Assembly (NCBI GenBank): GCA_965218775.1
Contig: CBDCLS010000005.1
Coordinates: forward strand, 2,232,001-2,296,000
Length of the DNA: 64,000 nucleotides
From: CAUZIZ01 sp965218775
GTDB lineage: Bacteria > Acidobacteriota > UBA6911 > RPQK01 > JAJDTT01
Direction: 5' to 3'
Shown: positions 1 through 7,848 of the stretch, piece after piece
Numbering within the stretch: the stretch's first letter is position 1
Layout of the letters: every line of letters starts with the position of its first letter
Notes under the pieces: generated by a model
Databases searched by the model: none
What the model saw: the letters and a program-made list of their open reading frames with translations, nothing else
Told to the model about the DNA's origin: nothing
Program-made: the position numbers and the translations under genes

Positions 1-2
1 CA

Positions 3-1265
3 GGAATTGAGGGCTGGGCGACAGACCGCGGACGCGTTTACATTGGGTTTGGTCGCCCGACGAGTATTGAAGATCACTTGGGAGGACCTTATCGCCGTCG
101 GCCGGAAGAAGGGGGGGGTGTCACCAGCACTTATGCTTTCCAGCGCTGGTTTTATAACTACATTCCGGGCGTGGGTTCTGGCATTGAAATTGAGTTCGTA
201 GATAGCAGCAAAACTGGTGAATATCGGATCGCTCTTCGCCCTTCCGAAAAGGACGCCCTCTGGATGAGTGGCGGGGGGGCTACCACCCACGAACGAATGG
301 GACGGGCGTCTCGAGAAGGGCTCGTAACCTCTGACCTGCTCATGCGTAACTTAGGGCTTCCCGGCGAGTCGAGTTCCTCACGTGGGTCGCGACTTTTTGA
401 CCGGGTTCGTGAGTATTTTGCACTGACCAAGCCACCGGAACTGAAGTTCAAGGATTTGCGCACGCAAGTCGACACGCGAACCATCTACAATCCAATACCG
501 CTCAAGGTGTCCGCCGGTGCCTACCGGGTCGCCGACAATGCGTTGCTTGTGCCCCTGACGATTGAAATTCCCGCACGCGAACTAACTTACAAACCATTTG
601 GGAGTTCTGTTCGACGTGCCGTGATTGCTCTGTACGGTAAGGTGGAAGACCTAGTCGGCAGGACGGTATACGAATTTGAGGATCTGCTTGCGGCCGACAG
701 TACCAGTCACGCCTCCGACGGTACCCACTTTCTTTACCAGAAGCAGTTGCCATTGGGACCGGGCAGATATAAGGTGACCATCGTTGCGCAAGAACAGGAT
801 ACTAAGCGTATCGCGAGCACGACCGTTTCGGTTCTCGCTCCTGCTGTCGAAGTGGACGTCTTGGACACAAGCCCACTGGTTCTGGCTAACAGATTTACCT
901 CATCCTCTCCGAGCGAGACGCTTTCCGATCCTTTTGTTACGCCCAGTGGACTCAAAGTGTATCCCAATGTCGCCGGTGAGTTTGCCGCAGAGTCGACGCT
1001 CCATTTCTATGTCGAAGTGTACGAGGTTGCGGTTGATCAGGCGAGCCAGCGTCCCGCCTTAGAAGCTCTACTCACTCTTTCTTGTGAGGGGAAACCGCTT
1101 GGAACGGAAGAGCCTAAGTTACTGCAACTGGCCGATCGAATTGTATTGCTTAGAACTCTCGATCTAAAGGGGTTGCCTACAGGCTCATTCCAACTGATTT
1201 TGCAGTTACATGACCGCATCTCGGGGCAGCGCCGGGTCAGACACGCAGCCTTCAAGGTTAAATAG
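3..1265 (+). CDS. GWxTD domain-containing protein, C-terminal part (5' end outside window)
   Basis: The reading frame is open from the first bases of the window, so the gene begins upstream; a TTG at 78 is unlikely to be the true start. The first residues read GIEGWATDRGRVYIGFG, which contains the GWxTD signature (G-W-A-T-D at 12-26), followed by the usual EEGGG and EIEFVD segments. The remaining ~300 residues look like beta-rich extracytoplasmic domains. GWxTD proteins are typical of Acidobacteriota and their exact role is not established; many are predicted to be exported. The gene converges with the downstream minus-strand gene, with 32 bp between the stop codons. Confidence 0.8.
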   Translation, partial: GIEGWATDRGRVYIGFGRPTSIEDHLGGPYRRRPEEGGGVTSTYAFQRWFYNYIPGVGSGIEIEFVDSSKTGEYRIALRPSEKDALWMSGGGATTHERMGRASREGLVTSDLLMRNLGLPGESSSSRGSRLFDRVREYFALTKPPELKFKDLRTQVDTRTIYNPIPLKVSAGAYRVADNALLVPLTIEIPARELTYKPFGSSVRRAVIALYGKVEDLVGRTVYEFEDLLAADSTSHASDGTHFLYQKQLPLGPGRYKVTIVAQEQDTKRIASTTVSVLAPAVEVDVLDTSPLVLANRFTSSSPSETLSDPFVTPSGLKVYPNVAGEFAAESTLHFYVEVYEVAVDQASQRPALEALLTLSCEGKPLGTEEPKLLQLADRIVLLRTLDLKGLPTGSFQLILQLHDRISGQRRVRHAAFKVK

Positions 1266-1297
1266 ACTGAGCTGATCAAGACCGTCACGAGAGGCTT

Positions 1298-2869
1298 TTA
1301 TCCAAATTGAAATGAGTAAAGTTTGGTCCGTTTGAGCAGAAATTTCAGACGGACAGGCTGCCTAATTAGTTCTGGAAGACTTGTCTTTCCTTGCCAGCTC
1401 ACCGTATGGTGAATCGAGTTACCTGAGAAAGGATCACAAGCCGAGGCCTCGTAACCTGGAATCACCCTCCCTTCGCGGTCCTGCAGTTCAACTCGGACAT
1501 AACCGGCTTTAGAAGCGAATTGCGAATCAGCATTGATGATGATTAGCCTTTCACCATTAAACACGAGGGGCTTGGTCAGCAGCATTCCCTCTGTTGCACC
1601 CGAATCAATCGATACGAATCCGTCTAGGCGAAGCTTGGCAAGACCAATGGCGACAAGTCTCTTTTGCCCATCAAAAGTCTGTCCTAGCGTTTCTAACGAC
1701 TCGAAAGTATGTCGAACGTTCATTCCTGTGTAGTAAATCCAGATCTCATTGCCAACAACAACCGGAGCTGTTGGGTAAATCTGGGCTTCATCCCAACTGC
1801 CCTTAATGCCAACACTCAGAAAAGTCCGTCTGTCCCCTGCGCGTTCCCACCGGTGTCCATCACGGCTAAAGGCTAGCTGGACGTCCATGCGCTGTTGTAA
1901 GCCGGTCAGTTGATCATCGGTGATCGTTTTGTCTTTGGGCCACGGCCAAGGCGGGTCATTGTGATAGATCCAAAGGAGGCCAACGTAGGTACCTTGGTAG
2001 GCCGAAACTGACATGGAATACAGTTCCATGTCTTTTGAGTCCTGCTCATCCGGGCGCAGCACTATCTCAGGAAGGGACCAGTTAACGAAGTCATCACTCT
2101 CCGATCGACCGATCGTTCGTCGCCCGGCTCCCTCAACGGGGCCCGGCCCCTTGCCTCTGACTATCGTCCTACCAGGCCGTGGGTACGCCACATAATTTCG
2201 ATGCCGTGGGTCCCAACCCAGCAAAGTGTGGGTATCTCCAACAATACCGCCGGCAGCACTCAAGTGGGGGTTCTTGGGATGAGGAGCCCAGTGAATTCCG
2301 TCAGGGGAAAAGGCAACACAAAACCCCCGCTCTTTATTTTCCGATCCCTCGTCATAATAGACCGCCTTATAGCGCCGTGAAGGATCGGGATCGCGGAGAT
2401 CTTTGATGATGTTTGGCCCGGCGATGTAGCGATTGCCAAAAAGCACAATGTTGTTGTCCTTCGAGCCTTCGTACTCTATGAGGCCGATGGTAGGCCTCGT
2501 CCATCGAATCCCGTCTTTCGAAGTGGCATAGCACAAGGTGTATTCCGAACCCCGCTGGGACATCCGGAACGTTTCGTACCACATCTTGAACATCTGTTCC
2601 TGATCGTCAAAGAGGGGAGGGCCCTGCCCCGCTTGGATCGCAAAGTATTCCCAGGGCATTTCTGCCTTCAGAATCGGATTGAGAGGGTATTTCTCAGCGG
2701 GATTGAGCACCCGGCGAAGATTCTGCATCTCATCAACGAGATGATTATCAATGAAGACTTGACGGTGCTCGGAAATCGAAATAGGTTCCCTAGAAGTCGG
2801 GGAAGGTTTTGAGGCGAGAGAAGCTTGCAGCATCGCCAAAAATAGCGAAAGCAGCAAGAGATTTGACAT
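1298..2869 (-). CDS. secreted glycosyl-hydrolase-like beta-propeller protein (family P, member 1)
   Basis: 523 residues with a short Sec-type signal (MSNLLLLSLFLAMLQASLAS). The body has repeated propeller-blade motifs: FIDNHLVDE near residue 40, MWYETFR, CYATSKDGIRWTRP, GLIEYEGSKDNNIV, FSPDGIHW and FSRDGHRWERAG. These resemble the GH32/GH43-like five-bladed propeller superfamily seen in many Planctomycetota and Acidobacteriota proteins of unknown substrate. The C-terminal ~100 residues form a beta-sandwich-like tail ending in LYSFQF, shared with the other members here (11433-13052, 16886-17560, 11304-11415 joined to 42002-43588, 43744-44313). It lies 117 bp downstream of the TonB-dependent receptor on the same strand and may be co-transcribed with it. 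Catalytic residues cannot be assigned from sequence alone. Confidence 0.7.
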   Translation of the reverse strand: MSNLLLLSLFLAMLQASLASKPSPTSREPISISEHRQVFIDNHLVDEMQNLRRVLNPAEKYPLNPILKAEMPWEYFAIQAGQGPPLFDDQEQMFKMWYETFRMSQRGSEYTLCYATSKDGIRWTRPTIGLIEYEGSKDNNIVLFGNRYIAGPNIIKDLRDPDPSRRYKAVYYDEGSENKERGFCVAFSPDGIHWAPHPKNPHLSAAGGIVGDTHTLLGWDPRHRNYVAYPRPGRTIVRGKGPGPVEGAGRRTIGRSESDDFVNWSLPEIVLRPDEQDSKDMELYSMSVSAYQGTYVGLLWIYHNDPPWPWPKDKTITDDQLTGLQQRMDVQLAFSRDGHRWERAGDRRTFLSVGIKGSWDEAQIYPTAPVVVGNEIWIYYTGMNVRHTFESLETLGQTFDGQKRLVAIGLAKLRLDGFVSIDSGATEGMLLTKPLVFNGERLIIINADSQFASKAGYVRVELQDREGRVIPGYEASACDPFSGNSIHHTVSWQGKTSLPELIRQPVRLKFLLKRTKLYSFQFG

Positions 2870-2907
2870 TTATTTGAATTGTGATCACTCTACCCTTCAA
2901 GCTACGA

Positions 2908-2947
2908 CGAGAGGAACACGACCGGGCTTCCAGCCGTGTTCCTCTCG
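2908..2947 (-). terminator. perfect 13-bp hairpin between receptor and propeller gene
   Basis: CGAGAGGAACACG at 2908-2920 pairs perfectly with CGTGTTCCTCTCG at 2935-2947 around a 14-nt loop. It lies 39 bp past the receptor stop codon and 38 bp before the propeller gene start. There is no T-tract on either side, so it may act as an mRNA-stabilising or attenuating stem and not as a classical terminator. Confidence 0.5.
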
Positions 2948-2986
2948 AAGTTTCGCCGAAGGGCGATGATCAACGGGTCACGTCGC

Positions 2987-5900
2987 TCAGAATGCGAACC
3001 TCAAGGCCAGCTGAATCTGGCGGCCTGTGGAAGCGGAGTTCACCACGCCAGCACCAGCGACGTCAATAGCTGTGCCTGGCGTGCCAAAGGTGGGATGGTT
3101 GAACGCATTAAACAACTCAACCCGGAACTCGATTTCCCTCGCCTCTCCCAGAGCGACAGCCTTGTGAAAGGCGAGGTCAACATTCGCAATTCCATCTGTA
3201 ACAAGAGGGTACACCGCAGAATTGCCGAACTTTCCGTCAGCTCGATTAGGAACCTCAAAGGCACTCACATCATAGAACCTGTCGACGGTTCTTTGGCCTT
3301 CCGGAAGCTGCCCTTCACCTACTCGATTCGGGAGCACTAACCTACGACCGCTAATATCGAAAATATTTTCGCGGACGTTCAGGCCATAAGGACTACCAGA
3401 CGACATAGTTACGACTGACGTAGCTTCCCAACCTCCGAAAAGGGTCCGAGCTAGAGGGCTACCGTTTTTCGAAAAAGGAAGCTCCCATATTACCGAAGCG
3501 AAATAAGTATGAGGTCGGTCCCACACAGCTGGACCGCGTATCGCGCTTCTATCAAACTCGTTTTGCACCTCTCGTTGGATAAATCCCGGAAAGTTCAAGG
3601 CAAAAACTCGCCCCCAGGTCCAACCCGTCGAAAAGCCGAGTCCGTCTGCAAAACGCCGTTCTAGTTTGGTCTGCAAGGAGTTATAGGATGTGTTGCCGTC
3701 ACTATGCGGCATCAGATGCGTTTGAACATTGGGGTACCACCTGCGCTCCTTCTCGGTCCCTGCAGCGATGACCCTCTCTCCTGTCATCAAGATTATTTCA
3801 CTACCCGCAGGCTCTGACTTATTCCAAGCACGGACATTGGATAAGTGGCGAGCTTGGTTTCCCACATATGCAACTTCCAGTCTTGTGCGCGGTAGAATTT
3901 CGTGTTGAAATGAGAGGTTATAGCTGTGTATGTCAGCTTCTTGCCAATTGGGATCTATACTTTCGTAAAGCCGTTGTTCTTGCTGAGATGATACTGAGTC
4001 CAAAGTCAAGAACTCTCCAAAGTTGAGTGCTGGAGATGCGTCACGTGTCTGAACTTGGACAGTCTGGAATCCCGTATAGGGTCCAACGAACCCAGTGGCG
4101 GCAATCATAATCCCGAACCACTGGTCATAGGAAACCCCGTACCCTGCACGTATTGCGGTGCGGTTGTTCCCTGTGGGTCTCCAGGCTATGCCCAAGCGAG
4201 GAGCAAAGTTTTTGTACTGTGTCGACACACAGCTCCGACTATCCCTTTCGCGATGGGGAATAGACAACTTCGATGGATCCCCACCAGTGAAGGCCTGTAT
4301 GGGGAACCCTTTGGGTACAACTTGAACCGGGTTGAAACGCCCCTGGCTGCCGTCAATGTAACAACTGGCCCGATTGTTCTGAAAGGTAACAGGAAGATTC
4401 AGTTCGTACCGTAAGCCTAGGTTCAAGGTCACGTTGGGTTTGATCCTCCAGTCGTCATTGATAAAGAAGTTGTAGTTGGTCTTATCATAAGACGTGAGCG
4501 CAGCGATACCGGAGGTCTCAGGCTCCCACAGGGTGACGTTCGCCCTACTTGGGGTTCCCAAGAGAAAATCGGCAAATGGCTGCCCTATACTGCCGCCTAT
4601 TTGCGAAGTCCCAAATCCGTTAAAGCGTGTATCACTAGCGCTCATCGGAACCCAGCGCTGATTAACTTCATAGTAGCGTAGCATGTCGAAACCGACCTTC
4701 ACGTAATGGTTCCCTCGATTCCAGGCTACAGTCTCTTTGATCCCTAATCCCTTGTCTCCCTCTATAAGATCCGACTGGCCGCGGTATCGTGCATAGCCGG
4801 TAATTCTCATACTCGGAAGTCCGGCCGGACCCGGTCCACCGTCCGGAAGTGTCTCCAGAACCTGGTCTCCGTAGTCAAAGCCGAATTCTTTCTCCCAGTT
4901 GATTGGGTCGATGGATTGCTGGTCCCGGTACTTCCAATGAAAACCCACGTTTATCTCATTGATTAGGTTGGTACCGAAAGACTTGATCCAGCCAACTGCC
5001 GTCTGCCAGCCTTTCTCTGAGTCGAAAGCGCCCTCGTAGACCCCATTGGGAGAACCCGGCGGCCCCGGATAAGGCCCATCCTTAATTTCAGGAGCATTCT
5101 GCCAAGTAAATCTCCCAAACAGCGAATTGTCCGATGAAATCTCGTGGTCGATGCGAGCTGAGGCTTTGTTTCTATCCAGGATGCTGGTAGAGGCATAGGA
5201 ATAATTGGGAAAACCCCCCAAGTTTGGTTCCGGAAAGGGAAATTTTTGATTGACTGCACTAGCTATCGGGTGGATTCTATTCGCCGGAATCTTATTTCCG
5301 GGAAACTGCACTCTTTCGCCATCGACTACATTAAAAGGGTCATAAATGTTGCCCCCCGGAAACGCTGCTCCACCCCCGCTAAAGTCTCCCTGCCTTTCCG
5401 CCAAGCTCGGTACCGCTATTAGGCCGGGCCGGGAGACAGTGTTCTTAAACCCTTCGTAGGCTCCGAAGAAAAAGGTGCGATCCCTCTGAATTGGACCACC
5501 TACAGCTATCCCAAAATCATGCTGACTTAGGGGAAGTTTGCCCAGGCCGCGGCGATTAGAAAAAAAGTTATTCGCATCGAAGCGCTCTTTGCGTAAGTAC
5601 TCCCAAGCATTTCCGTGGAATTCGTTTGTGCCACTTTTGCTCACGATGTTGATAACCGCGCCAGCCACTCTGCCGTACTCCGCTGAATAGTTCGCTGTGA
5701 TGATCTTAAATTCCGAAACGGTCTCAGGAGTCGGACGGATGACAGGTTGCGCCCGGTTAACCGCTGTACTGGTGGCGCCATCATAGGTGATCTGATTGGA
5801 GTTTGGGGGCTGGCCGTTAAATGAGGGCAGACCTCCGCCAATTCCCCCCCAAGCGGGTTGCTCAGTGGCCCCGGGCACCAGTACCACCAGTTCAAACAAG

Positions 5901-6406
5901 TCCCTGTCTGTCGTAGGCAGATCGACGATCTGTCGGTGCTCCACAACCGCCCCGATTTCCGCGCTTTGAGTGTCAATGACCAGAGACTCGCCCGTGACAA
6001 CTATGCTGTCTGCAATTTCGCCGGGAGTGAGCAGGAAATCGAGACGAGCTTTTTGATAGACCTCAAGACGGACACCCGAATGTACCTGCTGCTTAAATCC
6101 TGGGAGTCCTGCAGTCACGTCATAAATCCCCGGGATCAATTTGTCAACAATATACATTCCGGCTGGACCGGTTAGTACTTCGCGGACAATATTCGTCGCC
6201 TGGTTCCTCACCTCGATTTGCACACCGGGCACTACACCTCCGGTTGCGTCTGTCACAGTGCCCGCTAAGCGGGCAAAAGTAGTAGATTGCCCCCACAGTA
6301 ATTTGGGCTGAGTGAAAACAAACAGCAAAACCACAGCCCACAAGGCCAAAATTCGAGCCCTAGTAGACTGCCTCTTACTCTTAGTGAATGTCAATCCTCT
6401 ACTCAT
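2987..6406 (-). CDS. TonB-dependent receptor with carboxypeptidase-regulatory-like domain (Oar-like)
   Basis: 1139 residues. Residues 1-40 are a signal peptide ending LLWGQ. Residues ~47-130 are a CarboxypepD_reg-like domain (LAGTVTDATGGVVPGV...NQAT, then a YIVDKLIPGIYDV segment). A plug domain follows at ~136-260 with VVTGESLVID and a VVNIVSKSGTNEFHG-like region. The rest is a long beta-barrel ending in the aromatic RFAF expected of outer-membrane barrels. Such receptors are strongly expanded in Acidobacteriota and are thought to import oligosaccharides or other large substrates using TonB energy. The start is supported by GGAGG at 6414-6418, 7 nt before the ATG. An IS4-family element is inserted 70 bp upstream and a perfect palindrome abuts the ribosome binding site, so regulation is probably altered. 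Confidence 0.88.
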   Translation of the reverse strand: MSRGLTFTKSKRQSTRARILALWAVVLLFVFTQPKLLWGQSTTFARLAGTVTDATGGVVPGVQIEVRNQATNIVREVLTGPAGMYIVDKLIPGIYDVTAGLPGFKQQVHSGVRLEVYQKARLDFLLTPGEIADSIVVTGESLVIDTQSAEIGAVVEHRQIVDLPTTDRDLFELVVLVPGATEQPAWGGIGGGLPSFNGQPPNSNQITYDGATSTAVNRAQPVIRPTPETVSEFKIITANYSAEYGRVAGAVINIVSKSGTNEFHGNAWEYLRKERFDANNFFSNRRGLGKLPLSQHDFGIAVGGPIQRDRTFFFGAYEGFKNTVSRPGLIAVPSLAERQGDFSGGGAAFPGGNIYDPFNVVDGERVQFPGNKIPANRIHPIASAVNQKFPFPEPNLGGFPNYSYASTSILDRNKASARIDHEISSDNSLFGRFTWQNAPEIKDGPYPGPPGSPNGVYEGAFDSEKGWQTAVGWIKSFGTNLINEINVGFHWKYRDQQSIDPINWEKEFGFDYGDQVLETLPDGGPGPAGLPSMRITGYARYRGQSDLIEGDKGLGIKETVAWNRGNHYVKVGFDMLRYYEVNQRWVPMSASDTRFNGFGTSQIGGSIGQPFADFLLGTPSRANVTLWEPETSGIAALTSYDKTNYNFFINDDWRIKPNVTLNLGLRYELNLPVTFQNNRASCYIDGSQGRFNPVQVVPKGFPIQAFTGGDPSKLSIPHRERDSRSCVSTQYKNFAPRLGIAWRPTGNNRTAIRAGYGVSYDQWFGIMIAATGFVGPYTGFQTVQVQTRDASPALNFGEFLTLDSVSSQQEQRLYESIDPNWQEADIHSYNLSFQHEILPRTRLEVAYVGNQARHLSNVRAWNKSEPAGSEIILMTGERVIAAGTEKERRWYPNVQTHLMPHSDGNTSYNSLQTKLERRFADGLGFSTGWTWGRVFALNFPGFIQREVQNEFDRSAIRGPAVWDRPHTYFASVIWELPFSKNGSPLARTLFGGWEATSVVTMSSGSPYGLNVRENIFDISGRRLVLPNRVGEGQLPEGQRTVDRFYDVSAFEVPNRADGKFGNSAVYPLVTDGIANVDLAFHKAVALGEAREIEFRVELFNAFNHPTFGTPGTAIDVAGAGVVNSASTGRQIQLALRFAF

Positions 6407-6420
6407 GACCTAAACCTCCG

Positions 6421-6442
6421 TGACAATACTATAGTATTGTCA
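6421..6442 (-). promoter_or_regulatory. perfect 22-bp palindrome next to receptor ribosome binding site
   Basis: The two half-sites TGACAATACTA (6421-6431) and its exact complement (6432-6442) form a perfect palindrome immediately upstream of the GGAGG ribosome binding site of the receptor gene. Its symmetry and position suit an operator for a dimeric repressor, or a 5'-UTR stem that could hide the binding site. The next 34 bp (6443-6476) are very AT-rich, with a TATAAT-like box, and could hold the core promoter. The IS4 insertion begins at 6477. Confidence 0.6.
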
Positions 6443-6476
6443 CATTTTGAAAATTATAATTTGTAATATACTACAT

Positions 6477-7811
6477 CACTAGTGTCCGGTTATAAGTCCC
6501 ATAGAGTCAACTGGTTAGAGCTAGGACTGTGGGCTTCCTGCAAGCTAGGTCTCATAAGTAGTTGATAAATGGGAACTTTCTCGAATGCGGTCACGCTCAA
6601 AACCTGCAGAATACTGTGTAGACTTTGGGGAAGCTTGAGTTCCTTTTTCAGGATTGCGATGAGGAGGTAAACGCAGACAGCAATCCAGATCTGGGTGCGA
6701 ACGGCATTGTCGGAGGTGCCGTAGAAGGTCTTGATTCGCAGGTGCTGCTTGATCCACTTGAAGAACAGCTCCACCTGCCAGCGGAGTTTGTAGAGGGAGG
6801 CGACGCTGAGGGCCGGAAGGGTGAAATTGTTCGTCAGGAAGACGAGAGATTTGTTGGTGGGAGCGTCGAAGAAGCGAACTCTTCGCAAGTGCTCTGGATA
6901 GTCTTGCCGAGATTTTGGCAAGGCCAAGCGCCCGGTGTGATCGCTGCGAACTCCGGGCTGATCGGTCCGTGCTCGAGAGGTGTAGCGAGTAAAGCGGAGA
7001 TTCTTCTTGGCCCGAATCACAAAGTAGGCGCAAGCTTGATGAACGACATGCAGACGAGCAAAGTCGAGATAACCCCGGTCCATGACGTAAAAGGCACCGG
7101 GCTCGATGACGAGGGAATCCAACAGGTTGACGTCGTGGCACTTTCCCTGGGTGATCTCGATGACGGTGGGGATCGGACCCCGCAAGTCCAGCAGGGTGTG
7201 CAGTTTGATGGCGCCCTTGCGCTTGCGAAAGTGGGCCCAGGGAAACAAGCTCAAGCACAGGTCGATGGTGGTCGAGTCGAAGGCATAGACTGTCTCCCCC
7301 AGCTCCAGACCGAGTTGCTCGTTGGCATACAGGCGTCTGGCTTTGACAATGAGCTTCTGCGCCAAGTCGGCGTAGATACGCCAGTCCCGTGTTTCGTTGG
7401 CTTCGGCCAGGGTGCTGCGGGCCACCTCCCCGCGAAATCCCAGCGAATAGAGCAGCTCGCTTCGGGAGCGCAGGCAGGCCTCGATGTCCCGCAAGCTCTC
7501 CCGGTACGTCAACTGCGCGAAGGCCATGGCCAGAAACTGGTTCCGGCACGAGAAGCGGCGCACCCGGCGGTCTCCTCCGTAACGCTCGACACAGCGCTGG
7601 AACTGTTCCCGGTGAATCCCCTCCATCAGCTGGGCAAAAATCGTTCGTCTTGGGTTCATGGCCAGAGACTGGACTACGCCTCTGACCGTCTGGGTACGGG
7701 GCCAAGGAGAAGCCACGAAAATTCAAATGCGTCACACCCCTTCCTCGTCGCAACCTATCTATACCCATGTAACTTATAGACGATCTCTACAATCTAAACC
7801 GGACAGCAGTG
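6477..7811 (-). mobile_element. IS4-family insertion sequence, complete, 1335 bp
   Basis: The terminal inverted repeats are CACTAGTGTCCGGTT on the left and CACTGCTGTCCGGTT on the right (reverse complement), 13 of 15 matching. The element is flanked by the 9-bp direct repeat ATACTACAT at 6468-6476 and 7812-7820, in the range typical for IS4. It encodes one transposase. It landed in the region upstream of the TonB-dependent receptor gene, oriented the same way. Confidence 0.9.
6490..7716 (-). CDS. IS4-family transposase (DUF4372 / DDE type)
   Basis: 408 residues from a GTG at 7716; the internal ATG at 7659 (MNPRRTIFAQLM) matches the usual start of this subgroup better. The N-terminal DUF4372-like segment reads FSCRNQFLAMAFAQLTYRESLRDIE. 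The DDE residues fit AFDSTTIDLCL, MDRGYLDF and the YKLRWQVELFFKWIKQHL stretch that carries the IS4 Y-(2)-R-(3)-E-(6)-K signature. It catalyses cut-and-paste transposition of the surrounding element. It looks intact. Confidence 0.92.
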   Translation of the reverse strand: MASPWPRTQTVRGVVQSLAMNPRRTIFAQLMEGIHREQFQRCVERYGGDRRVRRFSCRNQFLAMAFAQLTYRESLRDIEACLRSRSELLYSLGFRGEVARSTLAEANETRDWRIYADLAQKLIVKARRLYANEQLGLELGETVYAFDSTTIDLCLSLFPWAHFRKRKGAIKLHTLLDLRGPIPTVIEITQGKCHDVNLLDSLVIEPGAFYVMDRGYLDFARLHVVHQACAYFVIRAKKNLRFTRYTSRARTDQPGVRSDHTGRLALPKSRQDYPEHLRRVRFFDAPTNKSLVFLTNNFTLPALSVASLYKLRWQVELFFKWIKQHLRIKTFYGTSDNAVRTQIWIAVCVYLLIAILKKELKLPQSLHSILQVLSVTAFEKVPIYQLLMRPSLQEAHSPSSNQLTLWDL

Positions 7812-7848
7812 ATACTACATGACAAATTCCCAGCCTGTCAAGGCCTAG

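Noticed and set aside
6545..7768. long second frame on the minus strand within the IS4 element
   Set aside because: Arginine/serine/proline-rich shadow of the transposase frame with no family resemblance.
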